From contig NC_018012.1 of assembly GCF_000227745.2 (NCBI RefSeq), positions 3,903,412 through 3,967,411 of the forward strand: a DNA stretch of 64,000 nt, given 5' to 3'. A model generated the notes under the pieces. The model saw only the letters and a program-made list of their open reading frames with translations. It was not told where the DNA came from and did no database searches. Position 1 is the first letter of the stretch, and every line of letters starts with the position of its first letter. The stretch is from Thiocystis violascens DSM 198. Its GTDB lineage: Bacteria; Pseudomonadota; Gammaproteobacteria; Chromatiales; Chromatiaceae. The translations under genes and the position numbers were made by a program. Shown here in pieces: positions 46,663 through 55,904 of this stretch.

Positions 46663-46698
46663 CAGGATTTCGCCGGATTGACAGGATTTTTTTAGCGG

Positions 46699-47355
46699 TC
46701 AATCCCGCAAGGAGAGGATGGTCCAGCCGCGGGATTCCGCAATGGCGCGGAGTTGGGTGTCCGGATCGACGGCCACGGGTCGCTCGACCCGCTCCAGAAG
46801 CGGTAGGTCGTTGTGCGAGTCGCTGTAGAAGGTGCTTCCGGTCAGATCCCGCCGATGCTCGGCGAGCCATTGTTCCAGGCGGATGACCTTGCCTTCCCGA
46901 AAGGCCGGCACGCCTTCGACTTCGCCCGTGTATTGACCGTTCGATTCCGCCGGCTGGGTCGCGATCAGGTGCGGGATGCCGAAACGCGCGGCGATGGGCG
47001 CGGTCACGAAGGCATTGGTCGCCGTCACGATCATGAGCGTATCGCCGGCGGCCTGGTGCTTGGCGATCAACTCACGCGCCGCCGCGAGCATGATCGGCTC
47101 GATCAGCTCGGCGACGAACCGCTCGCGCAGTGCCTCCAGCCGCTGACGGGGGTGATCGCGGAGCGGTCTCAGCGAAAAGCGCAGAAATTCCTGGATGTCC
47201 AGCGTTCCGGCCCGGTAGTCGCGATAGAAGCGTTCGTTTTCGCGTTCGTAACGATCGCCGTCCACGATGCCCTCGCGCGCGAGGAAGCGTCCCCAGAGAT
47301 AATCCGAGTCGCCATTGAGCAGGGTATTGTCGAGATCGAAGATGGACAGGGCCAT
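46699..47355 (-). CDS. HAD-IB family phosphatase (SerB-like)
   Basis: 218 residues. Motif I FDLDNTLLNGDSD (catalytic Asp pair), motif II in MIVTATNAFVTAPIA, motif III Lys in EGKVIRLEQW and motif IV YSDSHNDLPLLERV are all present. The family hydrolyses small phosphate esters; the substrate is not evident, and PSPase (SerB) is less likely given the cap sequence. Homologues are often next to rppH/ptsP, as here, on the opposite strand. Confidence 0.88.
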   Translation of the reverse strand: MALSIFDLDNTLLNGDSDYLWGRFLAREGIVDGDRYERENERFYRDYRAGTLDIQEFLRFSLRPLRDHPRQRLEALRERFVAELIEPIMLAAARELIAKHQAAGDTLMIVTATNAFVTAPIAARFGIPHLIATQPAESNGQYTGEVEGVPAFREGKVIRLEQWLAEHRRDLTGSTFYSDSHNDLPLLERVERPVAVDPDTQLRAIAESRGWTILSLRD

Positions 47356-47646
47356 GGACCGGAGAACTCCCAGGAAAAGCGTGGTCGTGAAAAAGTCGTT
47401 GAGACGGAAAAATCCGGCAGTTGGCGAGCAAACCGTCGCGATTCGCGCCGATCGTCGGCAATTCGAGATTCCGATCCCAGATTGCGCGCCGCTCCCGGAC
47501 CGGTCATCCGGGCGCGGAATTGGCGTCGGGAATCATCTTGCCCGAGCAAGCTCTTGATTAGCAATCGCTTACGTAGTGCATCGCTTGCCGGAAACAACTC
47601 GGATATGGAAGAATGGGCATAGACCTGACAACAGGATGACGATTCC

Positions 47647-48186
47647 TTGATCGACCACGACGGTTTTCGACCCAACGTCGGCATTATTCTGAGCAATCGG
47701 GATCGTCGCTTATTCTGGGGACGCCGTGTTGGCCAGAATGCATGGCAATTCCCCCAGGGCGGCATCAATGCCGACGAAACTCCCGAAGAAGCGATGTACC
47801 GGGAACTTGAGGAAGAAGTCGGCCTGAAAGCCTTACAGGTCACTATTCTGGGCAGCACCCGGGGCTGGTTGCGTTACCATCTGCCCAAGCGCTATATCCG
47901 TCGGCATTGCGGGCCGACCTGCATCGGTCAGAAGCAGGTCTGGTTCCTGCTCCGGGTGGATTGCGGGGAGGACGCCTTCTGCCTCGATACCACGGATAAA
48001 CCCGAATTCGATGCCTGGCGTTGGGTCCGGTATTGGCAGCCGCTCCAGGAAGTCGTCTATTTCAAGCGTCGCGTCTATCAACAGGCGCTTGAGGAATTGG
48101 CGCCCATCCTTTATCCCGAGGGCTTGCCGCGACACGAGGAGTACTTTACCGGGGTCGCGGGGTTTCTGCGCCAGCGCCATCCTTAG
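47647..48186 (+). CDS. rppH: RNA pyrophosphohydrolase
   Basis: 179 residues from TTG 47647 ([20 protein letters not shown]). Removes pyrophosphate from 5'-triphosphorylated mRNA, triggering RNase E decay. The Nudix box lies in [20 protein letters not shown] (with VGL). WQFPQGGI and [20 protein letters not shown] are RppH-specific. It is followed by ptsP, a common gammaproteobacterial order. Confidence 0.96.
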   Translation: MIDHDGFRPNVGIILSNRDRRLFWGRRVGQNAWQFPQGGINADETPEEAMYRELEEEVGLKALQVTILGSTRGWLRYHLPKRYIRRHCGPTCIGQKQVWFLLRVDCGEDAFCLDTTDKPEFDAWRWVRYWQPLQEVVYFKRRVYQQALEELAPILYPEGLPRHEEYFTGVAGFLRQRHP

Positions 48187-48374
48187 AGCGGCGCTCGATA
48201 CAACGGTTCGACATCGTATGAGCGGTCCCCGCAGGCGCCTGCTATCCCATTGGATCCGAGCGCCTGTCGCGGTCAACCGGGCATGCCGAATGTTCGCCTT
48301 CTCCCTTGTCTGTTCATCCAGGTATCCGCTTGTCAGAGAATCCAACCTTTCTCCTCGCGAGTCCTCCGCTCAGT

Positions 48375-50636
48375 ATGCTGGAGTCGTTGCGGCGTATCGT
48401 TCAGGAAGTCAATAACGCCCAGGATCTCGAGCAGGCGCTGACGATCATCGTGCGTCGCGTCAAACAGGCGGTCGGCGCCGATGTCTGCTCCGTGTATCTC
48501 AACGATTTCGATAACCGCTGTCATATCCTGCACGCGACCGAGGGACTGAGCGGCAATGTCGTCGGGCGGGTGCGTCTGGAGCTTGGCCGCGGACTGATCG
48601 GTCTGGTCAGCGAGCGCGCCGAACCGATCAATCTCGACGACGCCGCGACCCATCCGCGCTACGAACGGATCGTCGACATTGGCGAGGAGAGTTATCACGG
48701 GTTTCTGGGCGCGCCCATCATCCAGAATCGCAAGGTGCTCGGCGTGCTGGTGCTGCGCCAGCGCCAGCGTCGCCACTTCGAGGAGGACGAAGTCACCTTC
48801 GTCATGACCCTGGCGTCGCAACTCGCCGGGGCCATCACCTATGCCCGGACCAGTGGCGAACTGGTGCGTCTTCAGGATGACGGCATTCCGCAGCGCTTTC
48901 TGCCCGGGCTGCCCGCCTCGCCGGGAATCGGCATCGGCCAAGCGGTCGTGGTCTATCCACCGGCCGATCTGGATGCCGTCCCGGATCGCCGTCCCGACAG
49001 CTTGGATGTGGAGGAGGAGGATTTTCGGCGCGCGGTGCGCAATGTGGTCAATGACCTGGATCGCTTCGCGGCGCGGACCCAAAAGCTTTTGAGCACCGAG
49101 GACATGGCGCTGTTCGACGCCTGGCGCCTGATGCTGGAGAGCGACACCCTGATCGACGGCACCCTGTCGCGCATTCGCGCCGGCAACTGGGCGCCGGGGG
49201 CACTGCGCGAGACGATCACCGAACACGCCAAGGTCTTCGACAACATGGACGATGCCTATCTGCGCGAGCGGGGGTCCGATGTCCGGGATCTGGGGCGCTG
49301 CGTGCTGATGCACCTCCAGAATCTGACCGCCGCGCCAATCCAGTACGCGCCCCAGACGATCCTGGTGGGTGAGGAAATCAGCGCGATGCAGATCGCCGAC
49401 GTGCCGCGCGAAAAGCTCGTCGGCATCGTCTCCACCACCGGCTCGGGGTCGTCCCATGTCGGGATTCTGGCGCGCGGCATGGGCGTGCCGGCAGCGATGG
49501 GTGTCGCGGATTTACCGGTCGGGCGGGCCGAGGGACGGGAAATGGTGGTGGACGGGTATCGCGGGCGCGTCTATGTCGCCCCCGGCCCAGCGGTTCGCTC
49601 CGAGTATCAGCGTCTCGCGGAAGACGATGCCGTCCTGACCAACGAACTCCAGACCCTGCGTCATCTGCCTGCCGAAACCACCGACGGCTATCTGGTGCCG
49701 CTGTATCTGAACACCGGCCTTGTCTCGGAGAATCGCCCGCTCGGGATCGAGGAATCCGCCGGCGTCGGACTGTACCGTACCGAGCTTCCCTTTATCGTGC
49801 GCGACAGCTTTCCGGGCGAGGCCGCTCAGATGTCGAATTACCGGCATGTGCTGGAGCTGTTCGCGCCGCGCCCCGTGACCATCCGCACGCTCGATATCGG
49901 CGGCGACAAACCGCTGCCCTATTTCCCAATGCACGAGGCCAACCCCTTTCTGGGTTGGCGCGGCATCCGCATCACGCTCGATCATCCCGAGATTTTTCTG
50001 ACCCAGGTGCGGGCTATCCTGCGCGCCGCCATTGGCTTGGACAATCTGCAACTGCTGCTGCCCATGATCAGCACCGTTGGCGAGGTCGACGACGCCTTGC
50101 TGCTGATCCATCGCGCCCACGACGAACTGCTGGAGGAAGGCTATCAGGTCAAGATGCCGCCGGTCGGCGTCATGATCGAGGTTCCCGCCGCCGTCTATCA
50201 GTCCGAGGCGCTGGCGCGTCGCGTCGATTTTCTCTCGGTCGGCACCAACGACCTGACCCAATACCTGCTCGCCGTCGACCGCAACAATCCGCATGTCGCC
50301 AAGCTCTACGACGAGTTTCATCCGGCGATCCTGCGCGCCCTGCTTCAGATCATCACCGGCGCGCGGGTGCATGGCCGCGAGGTGAGCGTCTGCGGCGAGA
50401 TGGCCGGCGACCCGCTCGCCACCTTTCTGCTGCTCGGCATGGGTGTGCACAGCCTGAGCATGGGCGCCGGCAGTCTGCTGCGGGTCAAGCGCGTCATCCG
50501 CAGCATCAGCCGGGCACGCGCGCGCGAGGTGCTGAAAGTCGCGCTGCAATGCGAGGACTCCGGTTCGGTGCGCCGCTTGCTCCTCGATGCGCTGGAAGCC
50601 GTCGGGCTGGGTGGGCTGGTGCGTCCTGGGAAATAG
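48375..50636 (+). CDS. ptsP: Phosphoenolpyruvate-protein phosphotransferase PtsP (EI-Ntr)
   Basis: 753 residues from ATG 48375 (MLESLRRIVQEVNNAQDLEQ); the frame is open from 48306. First enzyme of the nitrogen-related PTS, passing phosphate from PEP to NPr. The N-terminal GAF domain (about 15-150) distinguishes it from sugar-PTS EI. The phosphorylated His is in GSGSSHVGILARGMGVPAAM (about residue 360). The C-terminal PEP-binding barrel has FRTELPF-like LYRTELPFIVRDSFPGEAAQ, DIGGDKPLPYF and SVGTNDLTQYLLAVDRNNP. Downstream of rppH. Confidence 0.96.
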   Translation: MLESLRRIVQEVNNAQDLEQALTIIVRRVKQAVGADVCSVYLNDFDNRCHILHATEGLSGNVVGRVRLELGRGLIGLVSERAEPINLDDAATHPRYERIVDIGEESYHGFLGAPIIQNRKVLGVLVLRQRQRRHFEEDEVTFVMTLASQLAGAITYARTSGELVRLQDDGIPQRFLPGLPASPGIGIGQAVVVYPPADLDAVPDRRPDSLDVEEEDFRRAVRNVVNDLDRFAARTQKLLSTEDMALFDAWRLMLESDTLIDGTLSRIRAGNWAPGALRETITEHAKVFDNMDDAYLRERGSDVRDLGRCVLMHLQNLTAAPIQYAPQTILVGEEISAMQIADVPREKLVGIVSTTGSGSSHVGILARGMGVPAAMGVADLPVGRAEGREMVVDGYRGRVYVAPGPAVRSEYQRLAEDDAVLTNELQTLRHLPAETTDGYLVPLYLNTGLVSENRPLGIEESAGVGLYRTELPFIVRDSFPGEAAQMSNYRHVLELFAPRPVTIRTLDIGGDKPLPYFPMHEANPFLGWRGIRITLDHPEIFLTQVRAILRAAIGLDNLQLLLPMISTVGEVDDALLLIHRAHDELLEEGYQVKMPPVGVMIEVPAAVYQSEALARRVDFLSVGTNDLTQYLLAVDRNNPHVAKLYDEFHPAILRALLQIITGARVHGREVSVCGEMAGDPLATFLLLGMGVHSLSMGAGSLLRVKRVIRSISRARAREVLKVALQCEDSGSVRRLLLDALEAVGLGGLVRPGK

Positions 50637-50712
50637 TCAGGGGCGGGGTTGTCTGCATGTCGATCCGCAAGGCCGAGTATCGTCGTCGATGAAAACCGCC
50701 CTATCTCCCTTC

Positions 50713-52893
50713 TCAGAGGATTACCGTCAGGTCGACCTCGCCTTCTCGGCGCTCGATATTCACGGCAACGTCCCTCGTATGTCGGCGTACGGCCAGATCC
50801 ACGACGGCGTCGCCATGGCGCAGCCCGGTAATGCGCAGCCAACTGATGTAATCGGGCAGGCAGGGGTGGCGCAGACAGATCCTTGACCCATCCGGCTCGA
50901 ACTCTAGACCCAGAATCGCCTCCAGCAGCATGAAGACCGCGCCGCTCGCCCAGGCCTGCGGGGCGCAGGCGACCGGATAGAGCGTTGGCGCCTGCCCCGG
51001 CAAGCGCTCGAATCCGCAAAACAGTTCGGGCAGTCGATGCATGTCGAGGAAGATCGAGGCATTGAAGAGACCGTCAAGCAGAGTCAGGGCCTCGGCCAGG
51101 AGTCCGTAGCGCGCGAGACCGGCGGCCGCCAGCGCGGTATCGTGCGGCCAGACCGAGCCGTTGTGATAGGACATGGGGTTGTAATTGGGCTCACCAGCGA
51201 ACACAGTTCGCAACCCCCAGCCATTGTATCCCTGTGGGCCGGTCAGGTGGCGCGCCAGGCGAACCGCGCGCTCCCTGGACACGACACCGCAATACAGCAG
51301 ATGAGCGGGATTCGAGGTCCGCACCTCGCAGCGGCGACCCTCGCCGTCCAGTGCCAGCGCGTAGGTTTCGAGCGACTCGATCCAGAATGCCTCCTCAAGT
51401 GACTGCCGCAATCGAGCGGCGCGCTCCCGCCAGCCCCGGGCGGGCGCTTCCTGTCCCAGCCGCCCAGCCAGTTCAGCGCCCTGAAGGAATGCATCGTAGA
51501 CATAGCCTTGCACCTCGCAGAGTGCGATCGGCGGTTGCGCGGGTCGTCCGTCGCGATGAAAAACGGCATCGTCCGAGTCTTTCCAGCCCTGATGCAAGAG
51601 TCCTCTGGAACCGTTGCGCGCGTAGGTCAGGAAGCCACGGGAGTCGCTGCGGGCCTCGATCCAGCCCAGGGCGCGCTCCAGGTTTGACCAGATCCCACGA
51701 ATGAATTCGATATCGCCGGTGCGTTGGTAGTAGCGCCCCGCGAGCATCACGAAGAGCGGTGTGGCATCGACGGTCCCGTAGTAGCGACGAAACGGAACCT
51801 CGCCGAGCGCGGCCATCTCGCCCTCGCGCAACTCGTGCAGGATCTTGCCGGGCTCCGCTTCGAAGGCGGGGTCGAGTGTCGTGGCCTGGGTCGCGGCGAG
51901 AAACGCAAGCACCCCGCGCGCGAGGTCTGGCTGAAGCCAGAGCGTTTGCAGTGCCGTGACGAGTCCGTCGCGACCGAAGGGGGTCGAGAACCAGGGCACG
52001 CCAGCGTAAGGATAGAGGCCGAACCGGGTCTGGGCGGTCAGCATTTGCAGGTCGGCGACCGAGCGGTTGAGCCAGTCATTGAACTGCTCGTTGTCGGTGA
52101 AGATCGAGGCCCTCGCGGCATGTCCGGCGGCAACCTTGAGATCGATCGAACGCAGTGCCGCGGCATGTCGGGAAATACAGAAATAAGGCTTGCCGTTGGC
52201 GCAGGACACGATCGCTTCAAGTTCGAAGGATTCGCCAGGCGCAAGACTCACGGCGAAACGGGCAACGTCCTGGGACAGACTCGCGGGGGCTTGGCTGAAT
52301 TCGATTCGGGTTCGGCGGGTGACTCCATCCAATCCCTCGTAGCCCAACACGACGGCCTGTTTCTCGATCTCCGGGGGCAGGAACTCGCCGCGCCGAGCGC
52401 GGCGTTCCCCTCGCACCTCGAAAATATCGCGGAAATCGGCGCCGAATCCATATTCGATCTGAAAATCGTGCGCTGTCTGAGAATAGTTCGACACCCGCAG
52501 ATGCTCGGTCAGCGAACTCTCGTGGGTGGCCTGCTCGCGCCGGAGGTGGAGCGTTCCCTTCGCGATCCAGAGTTGGTGATGACGAAAGAGATCGGGCGTG
52601 GTCTGATCGACCACCAAGCGGCTGTTATCGAGTCGCACCGTCGAATTGAGCAGCATGGGTTCGCGACCGGCAACCAGCACCTGCCAGCGCGAGAGATGGC
52701 GCGTCCCCAGAAAATAGAACCCCTGATCGCCCAGCCCAACCCGGCCGATCTCGCCGTGCCGGCTGAAGACCGCAAACCCGTCGTCCGACTTCAGTACGCG
52801 CGTGCGGTCATCGGCGCGCGAAGAGGTGGCCGGAATATACCATCGGTTGTCGATCTGAATCGCGTCATCCACGGCTTGCGCCTCTGCTCTCAA
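50713..52893 (-). CDS. Glycogen-debranching-type glycosidase (amylo-alpha-1,6-glucosidase family)
   Basis: 726 residues. An N-terminal GDE_N_bis domain (about 15-215; VLKSDDGFAVFSRHGEIGRV, LVAGREPMLLNSTVRLDNSR) precedes an (alpha/alpha)6-barrel catalytic domain (about 250-700; AGVPWFSTPFGRDGLVTALQ, EIRHELREGEMA-like KILHELREGEMAALGEVPFR, YNPMSYHNGSVWPHDTALAA). The family cleaves alpha-1,6 or related glucosidic links. Its ATG overlaps the stop of the GT4 gene by four bases, so the two are translationally coupled. Confidence 0.88.
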   Translation of the reverse strand: MRAEAQAVDDAIQIDNRWYIPATSSRADDRTRVLKSDDGFAVFSRHGEIGRVGLGDQGFYFLGTRHLSRWQVLVAGREPMLLNSTVRLDNSRLVVDQTTPDLFRHHQLWIAKGTLHLRREQATHESSLTEHLRVSNYSQTAHDFQIEYGFGADFRDIFEVRGERRARRGEFLPPEIEKQAVVLGYEGLDGVTRRTRIEFSQAPASLSQDVARFAVSLAPGESFELEAIVSCANGKPYFCISRHAAALRSIDLKVAAGHAARASIFTDNEQFNDWLNRSVADLQMLTAQTRFGLYPYAGVPWFSTPFGRDGLVTALQTLWLQPDLARGVLAFLAATQATTLDPAFEAEPGKILHELREGEMAALGEVPFRRYYGTVDATPLFVMLAGRYYQRTGDIEFIRGIWSNLERALGWIEARSDSRGFLTYARNGSRGLLHQGWKDSDDAVFHRDGRPAQPPIALCEVQGYVYDAFLQGAELAGRLGQEAPARGWRERAARLRQSLEEAFWIESLETYALALDGEGRRCEVRTSNPAHLLYCGVVSRERAVRLARHLTGPQGYNGWGLRTVFAGEPNYNPMSYHNGSVWPHDTALAAAGLARYGLLAEALTLLDGLFNASIFLDMHRLPELFCGFERLPGQAPTLYPVACAPQAWASGAVFMLLEAILGLEFEPDGSRICLRHPCLPDYISWLRITGLRHGDAVVDLAVRRHTRDVAVNIERREGEVDLTVIL

Positions 52894-54047
52894 ACCCTCT
52901 CTCCTCTGCCCCCGCTCTCGACGACGTCGGGCGCGAGGAAACCGGAACCGGAAAGAGGCCAGCCTGCGTCGGCGGTGCGCGGCGCAAAGCCACGCCGTCT
53001 CTCATGGCTCGCGGGCATCGAGACCTTCGCCAGCAGGCGCCGGTAGAGCCGAAGGTAACCCTCGGCCATCCGGTCGGCGGAAAAGCGGCGTTCGAAATTG
53101 TCGCGGCAGCCCCGTCGGTCGACCTGATCGATCATCTTTATCGCTCTGACCGCCTGCTTGGGTGTGGTGACGATGTACCCGGTGATTCCTTCGCGCATCA
53201 CCTCGGGCACCGAACCCATGCGATAGGCGATCACAGGCGTTCCGCAGGCCATCGCCTCGATCATGACCAGCCCGAAAGGCTCCGGCCAGTCAATCGGAAA
53301 CAGCAGGCCCCGGGAGGATCCCAGCAGTTGGTTCTTGCCCTGTTCGTCGATTTCACCGATGAATTCGATCAAGGGGTGAGACAGATGGCGCCGAATGCGC
53401 TGCTCGAAATAGTCGCGGTCGACAACATCCACCTTCGCCGCGATCTTCAGCGGAACTTCCGCGCGCAGCGCAATCTCGATGGCGGCTTCCGCCCCTTTTT
53501 CGGGCGAGATGCGTCCCAGGAACGCGAAATGATCGCCCGGCTCGGGGTTGAAGTCGTACAGGGATGAGGGAATGCCGTTATAATCGGTGCCGATCCAACG
53601 GGCCTGGGGCAGGGGTTTGCGCTGATGATTGGCGATGGAGACCACCGGCATTTCCTGGAACTCATCGTAGACAGCCTGAAGATCGGGCAAATCGAGGCGG
53701 CCGTGTAGTGTTGTGAGTTGCGGCTGATGCATCCGGCGCCACAGCGGAAAGTGCGAATAATCGGTATGAAAATGCAGGATGTCGAAGCGCTCGGCCTGTT
53801 TCGCAACCTGTTCCAGTTGCAGCAGGTGCCACAGCCCTGGGTTGCGCGGCTCGCGCGCGAGCCGCATCGCCTCGGGCAGCGCGGCTTGCAACTCCGCGCG
53901 GGTCGTCGAGTCGCCGCTGGCGAACAGGGTGACCTCATGGCCTTTGTCGACCAGGGTCTCGGTGAGGTAATGGACGACGCGCTCGGTTCCGCCATAGGTT
54001 TTCGGGGGGACGCTTTCGTGCAGCGGGGCAATTTGGGCGATTTTCAT
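52890..54047 (-). CDS. GT4-family glycosyltransferase
   Basis: 385 residues. GT-B fold with N-terminal MKIAQIAPLHESVPPKTYGG (TERVVHYL follows), FLGRISPEKGAEAAIEIA, and the C-terminal nucleotide-sugar motif EPFGLVMIEAMACGTPVIAY (conserved EX7E). Paired by a 4-bp overlap with the debranching-type glycosidase downstream. This suggests a shared role in making or trimming a glucan, trehalose-like or glucosylglycerate-type sugar. The exact donor and acceptor cannot be told. Confidence 0.88.
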   Translation of the reverse strand: MKIAQIAPLHESVPPKTYGGTERVVHYLTETLVDKGHEVTLFASGDSTTRAELQAALPEAMRLAREPRNPGLWHLLQLEQVAKQAERFDILHFHTDYSHFPLWRRMHQPQLTTLHGRLDLPDLQAVYDEFQEMPVVSIANHQRKPLPQARWIGTDYNGIPSSLYDFNPEPGDHFAFLGRISPEKGAEAAIEIALRAEVPLKIAAKVDVVDRDYFEQRIRRHLSHPLIEFIGEIDEQGKNQLLGSSRGLLFPIDWPEPFGLVMIEAMACGTPVIAYRMGSVPEVMREGITGYIVTTPKQAVRAIKMIDQVDRRGCRDNFERRFSADRMAEGYLRLYRRLLAKVSMPASHERRRGFAPRTADAGWPLSGSGFLAPDVVESGGRGERV

Positions 54048-54248
54048 CGTGAGGTCACCTCCAGATCATTGCGCTGACGCAGCGACGAGCAAAGGTTCCC
54101 GGACTGAAATGGAATTCGTGAATACTCTCTAACCTTTAGTTTTGAGTGCGCCGTTTTTCAAGTGAGGCGTCTCCGAATCTTCGAGTCGGTTTTCATCCGC
54201 CGTCCGCATGGCTATGATGCGGTTTCGAGATCGCATGACAGGATTACC

Positions 54249-55112
54249 ATGAGCGCGCAAATACTGGACGGCAAGTCTATCTCCGCGGAAATCCGTGCCG
54301 CCATCAAGGCGAAGGTCGAGACGATTCGATCCGCGGGAGGGCGGCCTCCAGGGTTGGCGGTCATCTTGGTCGGCGAGAATCCCGCCTCGCAGGTCTATGT
54401 GCGCAATAAGAGCAGCGCGTGCGCCGAGGTCGGCTTTCACTCCGAGATGCACGCGCTTCCGGCCACCGCTAGCCAGCCAGAGTTGATGGATCTGATCGAC
54501 CGGCTCAATGCCGATCCTCGCATCGACGGCATCCTGGTCCAGCTTCCGCTGCCGGATCAGATCGACGAGGCCGCTGTCATCGAACGCATTCTGCCGACCA
54601 AGGATGTCGACGGTTTCCATCCTTATAATGTTGGCCGACTGGCGCTCCGGATGCCCTTGCTGCGACCCTGCACGCCGAAAGGCGTCATGACCCTGCTGGA
54701 GCGGACCGGTCGGACCCTGGCGGGACTTGATGCGGTGGTCATCGGCCAGTCCAATATCGTCGGACGGCCCATGGCGCTGGAATTGCTCGCGGCCCGTTGC
54801 ACCGTCACCATCTGCCACAGTCGGACCCGGGATCTGGTCGAGAAGGCCCGTGGCGCGGATCTGCTGGTCGCGGCGGTCGGACGTGCCCGGTTCGTTCCGG
54901 GAGACTGGGTCAAGGAAGGCGCGATCCTGATCGATGTCGGCATCAACCGCGGCGAGGACGGCAAACTGGTCGGCGATGCGGATTTCGCGACCTGCTCCAG
55001 GCGCGCCTCCTGGATCACGCCCGTTCCCGGTGGCGTCGGTCCCATGACCATCGCCAGCCTGCTGGAAAATACCCTGCTGGCCGCTGAACTGCATGCTGGC
55101 GGGGAAGCCTAG
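54249..55112 (+). CDS. folD: Methylene-THF dehydrogenase / methenyl-THF cyclohydrolase
   Basis: 287 residues from ATG 54249 ([20 protein letters not shown]). Bifunctional one-carbon enzyme using [24 protein letters not shown] (catalytic Tyr and Lys), [45 protein letters not shown] and [20 protein letters not shown] are diagnostic. The frame opens upstream at 54162, but homology begins here. Confidence 0.98.
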   Translation: MSAQILDGKSISAEIRAAIKAKVETIRSAGGRPPGLAVILVGENPASQVYVRNKSSACAEVGFHSEMHALPATASQPELMDLIDRLNADPRIDGILVQLPLPDQIDEAAVIERILPTKDVDGFHPYNVGRLALRMPLLRPCTPKGVMTLLERTGRTLAGLDAVVIGQSNIVGRPMALELLAARCTVTICHSRTRDLVEKARGADLLVAAVGRARFVPGDWVKEGAILIDVGINRGEDGKLVGDADFATCSRRASWITPVPGGVGPMTIASLLENTLLAAELHAGGEA

Positions 55113-55345
55113 CGCAACTGTGTGAAAGTCCCAAGACCGTCTCAGGTCGTTGTCGTGGTCTCGACATGGCGAATATTCGACAACGACAACGAGGATGCCT
55201 CGGTTTCGGAGCTTGAGCAGCGAAGCACTAGGACGGTTAGTCAAGGGAATCCGGCGCGCAGACGAATCGTCGTGGATAACCGCGGGATTGAGGCGACCGG
55301 AAACCACTCTTCTCTCTCTGGGCGCGATGTCGGCGGGAGACAGCG

Positions 55346-55780
55346 ATGTTCGACATGATCCTGACTTGGATCGAGGGCCATCCGGGACTGAGCCTCGGGC
55401 TCGCGGGGTTGTCCGTCGTGACCTTTGTGGGTTCGCTGCTGGCACTGCCGGTACTGGTCGCGCGTCTTCCGGTGGATTATTTCACCGATCCCCGGCGTCA
55501 TCGCAACCGTCTCCGGCAGGATCGTCCCATGCTCTATGTCGCGCTGCGTGGGCTCAAGAACCTCGTCGGCTGGGCGCTCATCCTGTCCGGGATTCTCATG
55601 CTGGTCCTGCCGGGGCAGGGGCTGCTGACCATCATCATCGGTCTGATCCTGAGCGATTTTCCTGGGAAATACGCGCTGGAGCGCCGTCTCGCCAGCAATC
55701 CAAGGATCCTCGGCGCCATCAATTGGCTCCGCCGACGAAGCGGGCGCGATCCGCTGCTGGCGCCGCCTCACTGCCATTAA
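55346..55780 (+). CDS. PGPGW-type small membrane protein
   Basis: 144 residues, with two to three membrane helices (LSLGLAGLSVVTFVGSLLAL; LVGWALILSGILMLVLPGQG). The VLPGQGLLTIIIGLILSDFP motif corresponds to the signature of the PGPGW putative transmembrane family. Here the motif reads PGQG rather than PGPG. Function is unknown. It stands alone between folD and a palindromic repeat. Confidence 0.75.
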   Translation: MFDMILTWIEGHPGLSLGLAGLSVVTFVGSLLALPVLVARLPVDYFTDPRRHRNRLRQDRPMLYVALRGLKNLVGWALILSGILMLVLPGQGLLTIIIGLILSDFPGKYALERRLASNPRILGAINWLRRRSGRDPLLAPPHCH

Positions 55781-55887
55781 GGCGATTTTCGTGAAGGATC
55801 CTACCCGTAGGAGCCCGCTTGCGGGCGACGCGATCTGCCAAGACGCCTTCCATGCGCGCCTCCATCGCCCGCAAGCGGGCTCCTACG
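55780..55887. repeat. Second copy of the compound repeat with hairpin pair, reverse orientation
   Basis: AAGGCGATTTTCGTGAAGGA followed by TCCTACCCG and arm GTAGGAGCCCGCTTGCGGGC+GAC (to 55829), loop, and arm TCGCCCGCAAGCGGGCTCCT+ACG (55865-55887). The loop contains GACGCCTTCCATGCG, which matches the reverse complement of the loop at 42884-42917 (GACGCCTTCCGTGCG). It starts at the stop codon of the PGPGW gene and ends 18 bp from the stop of the convergent transglutaminase gene. Confidence 0.85.
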
Positions 55888-55904
55888 AGGCAGAGCGGCG
55901 CCGC

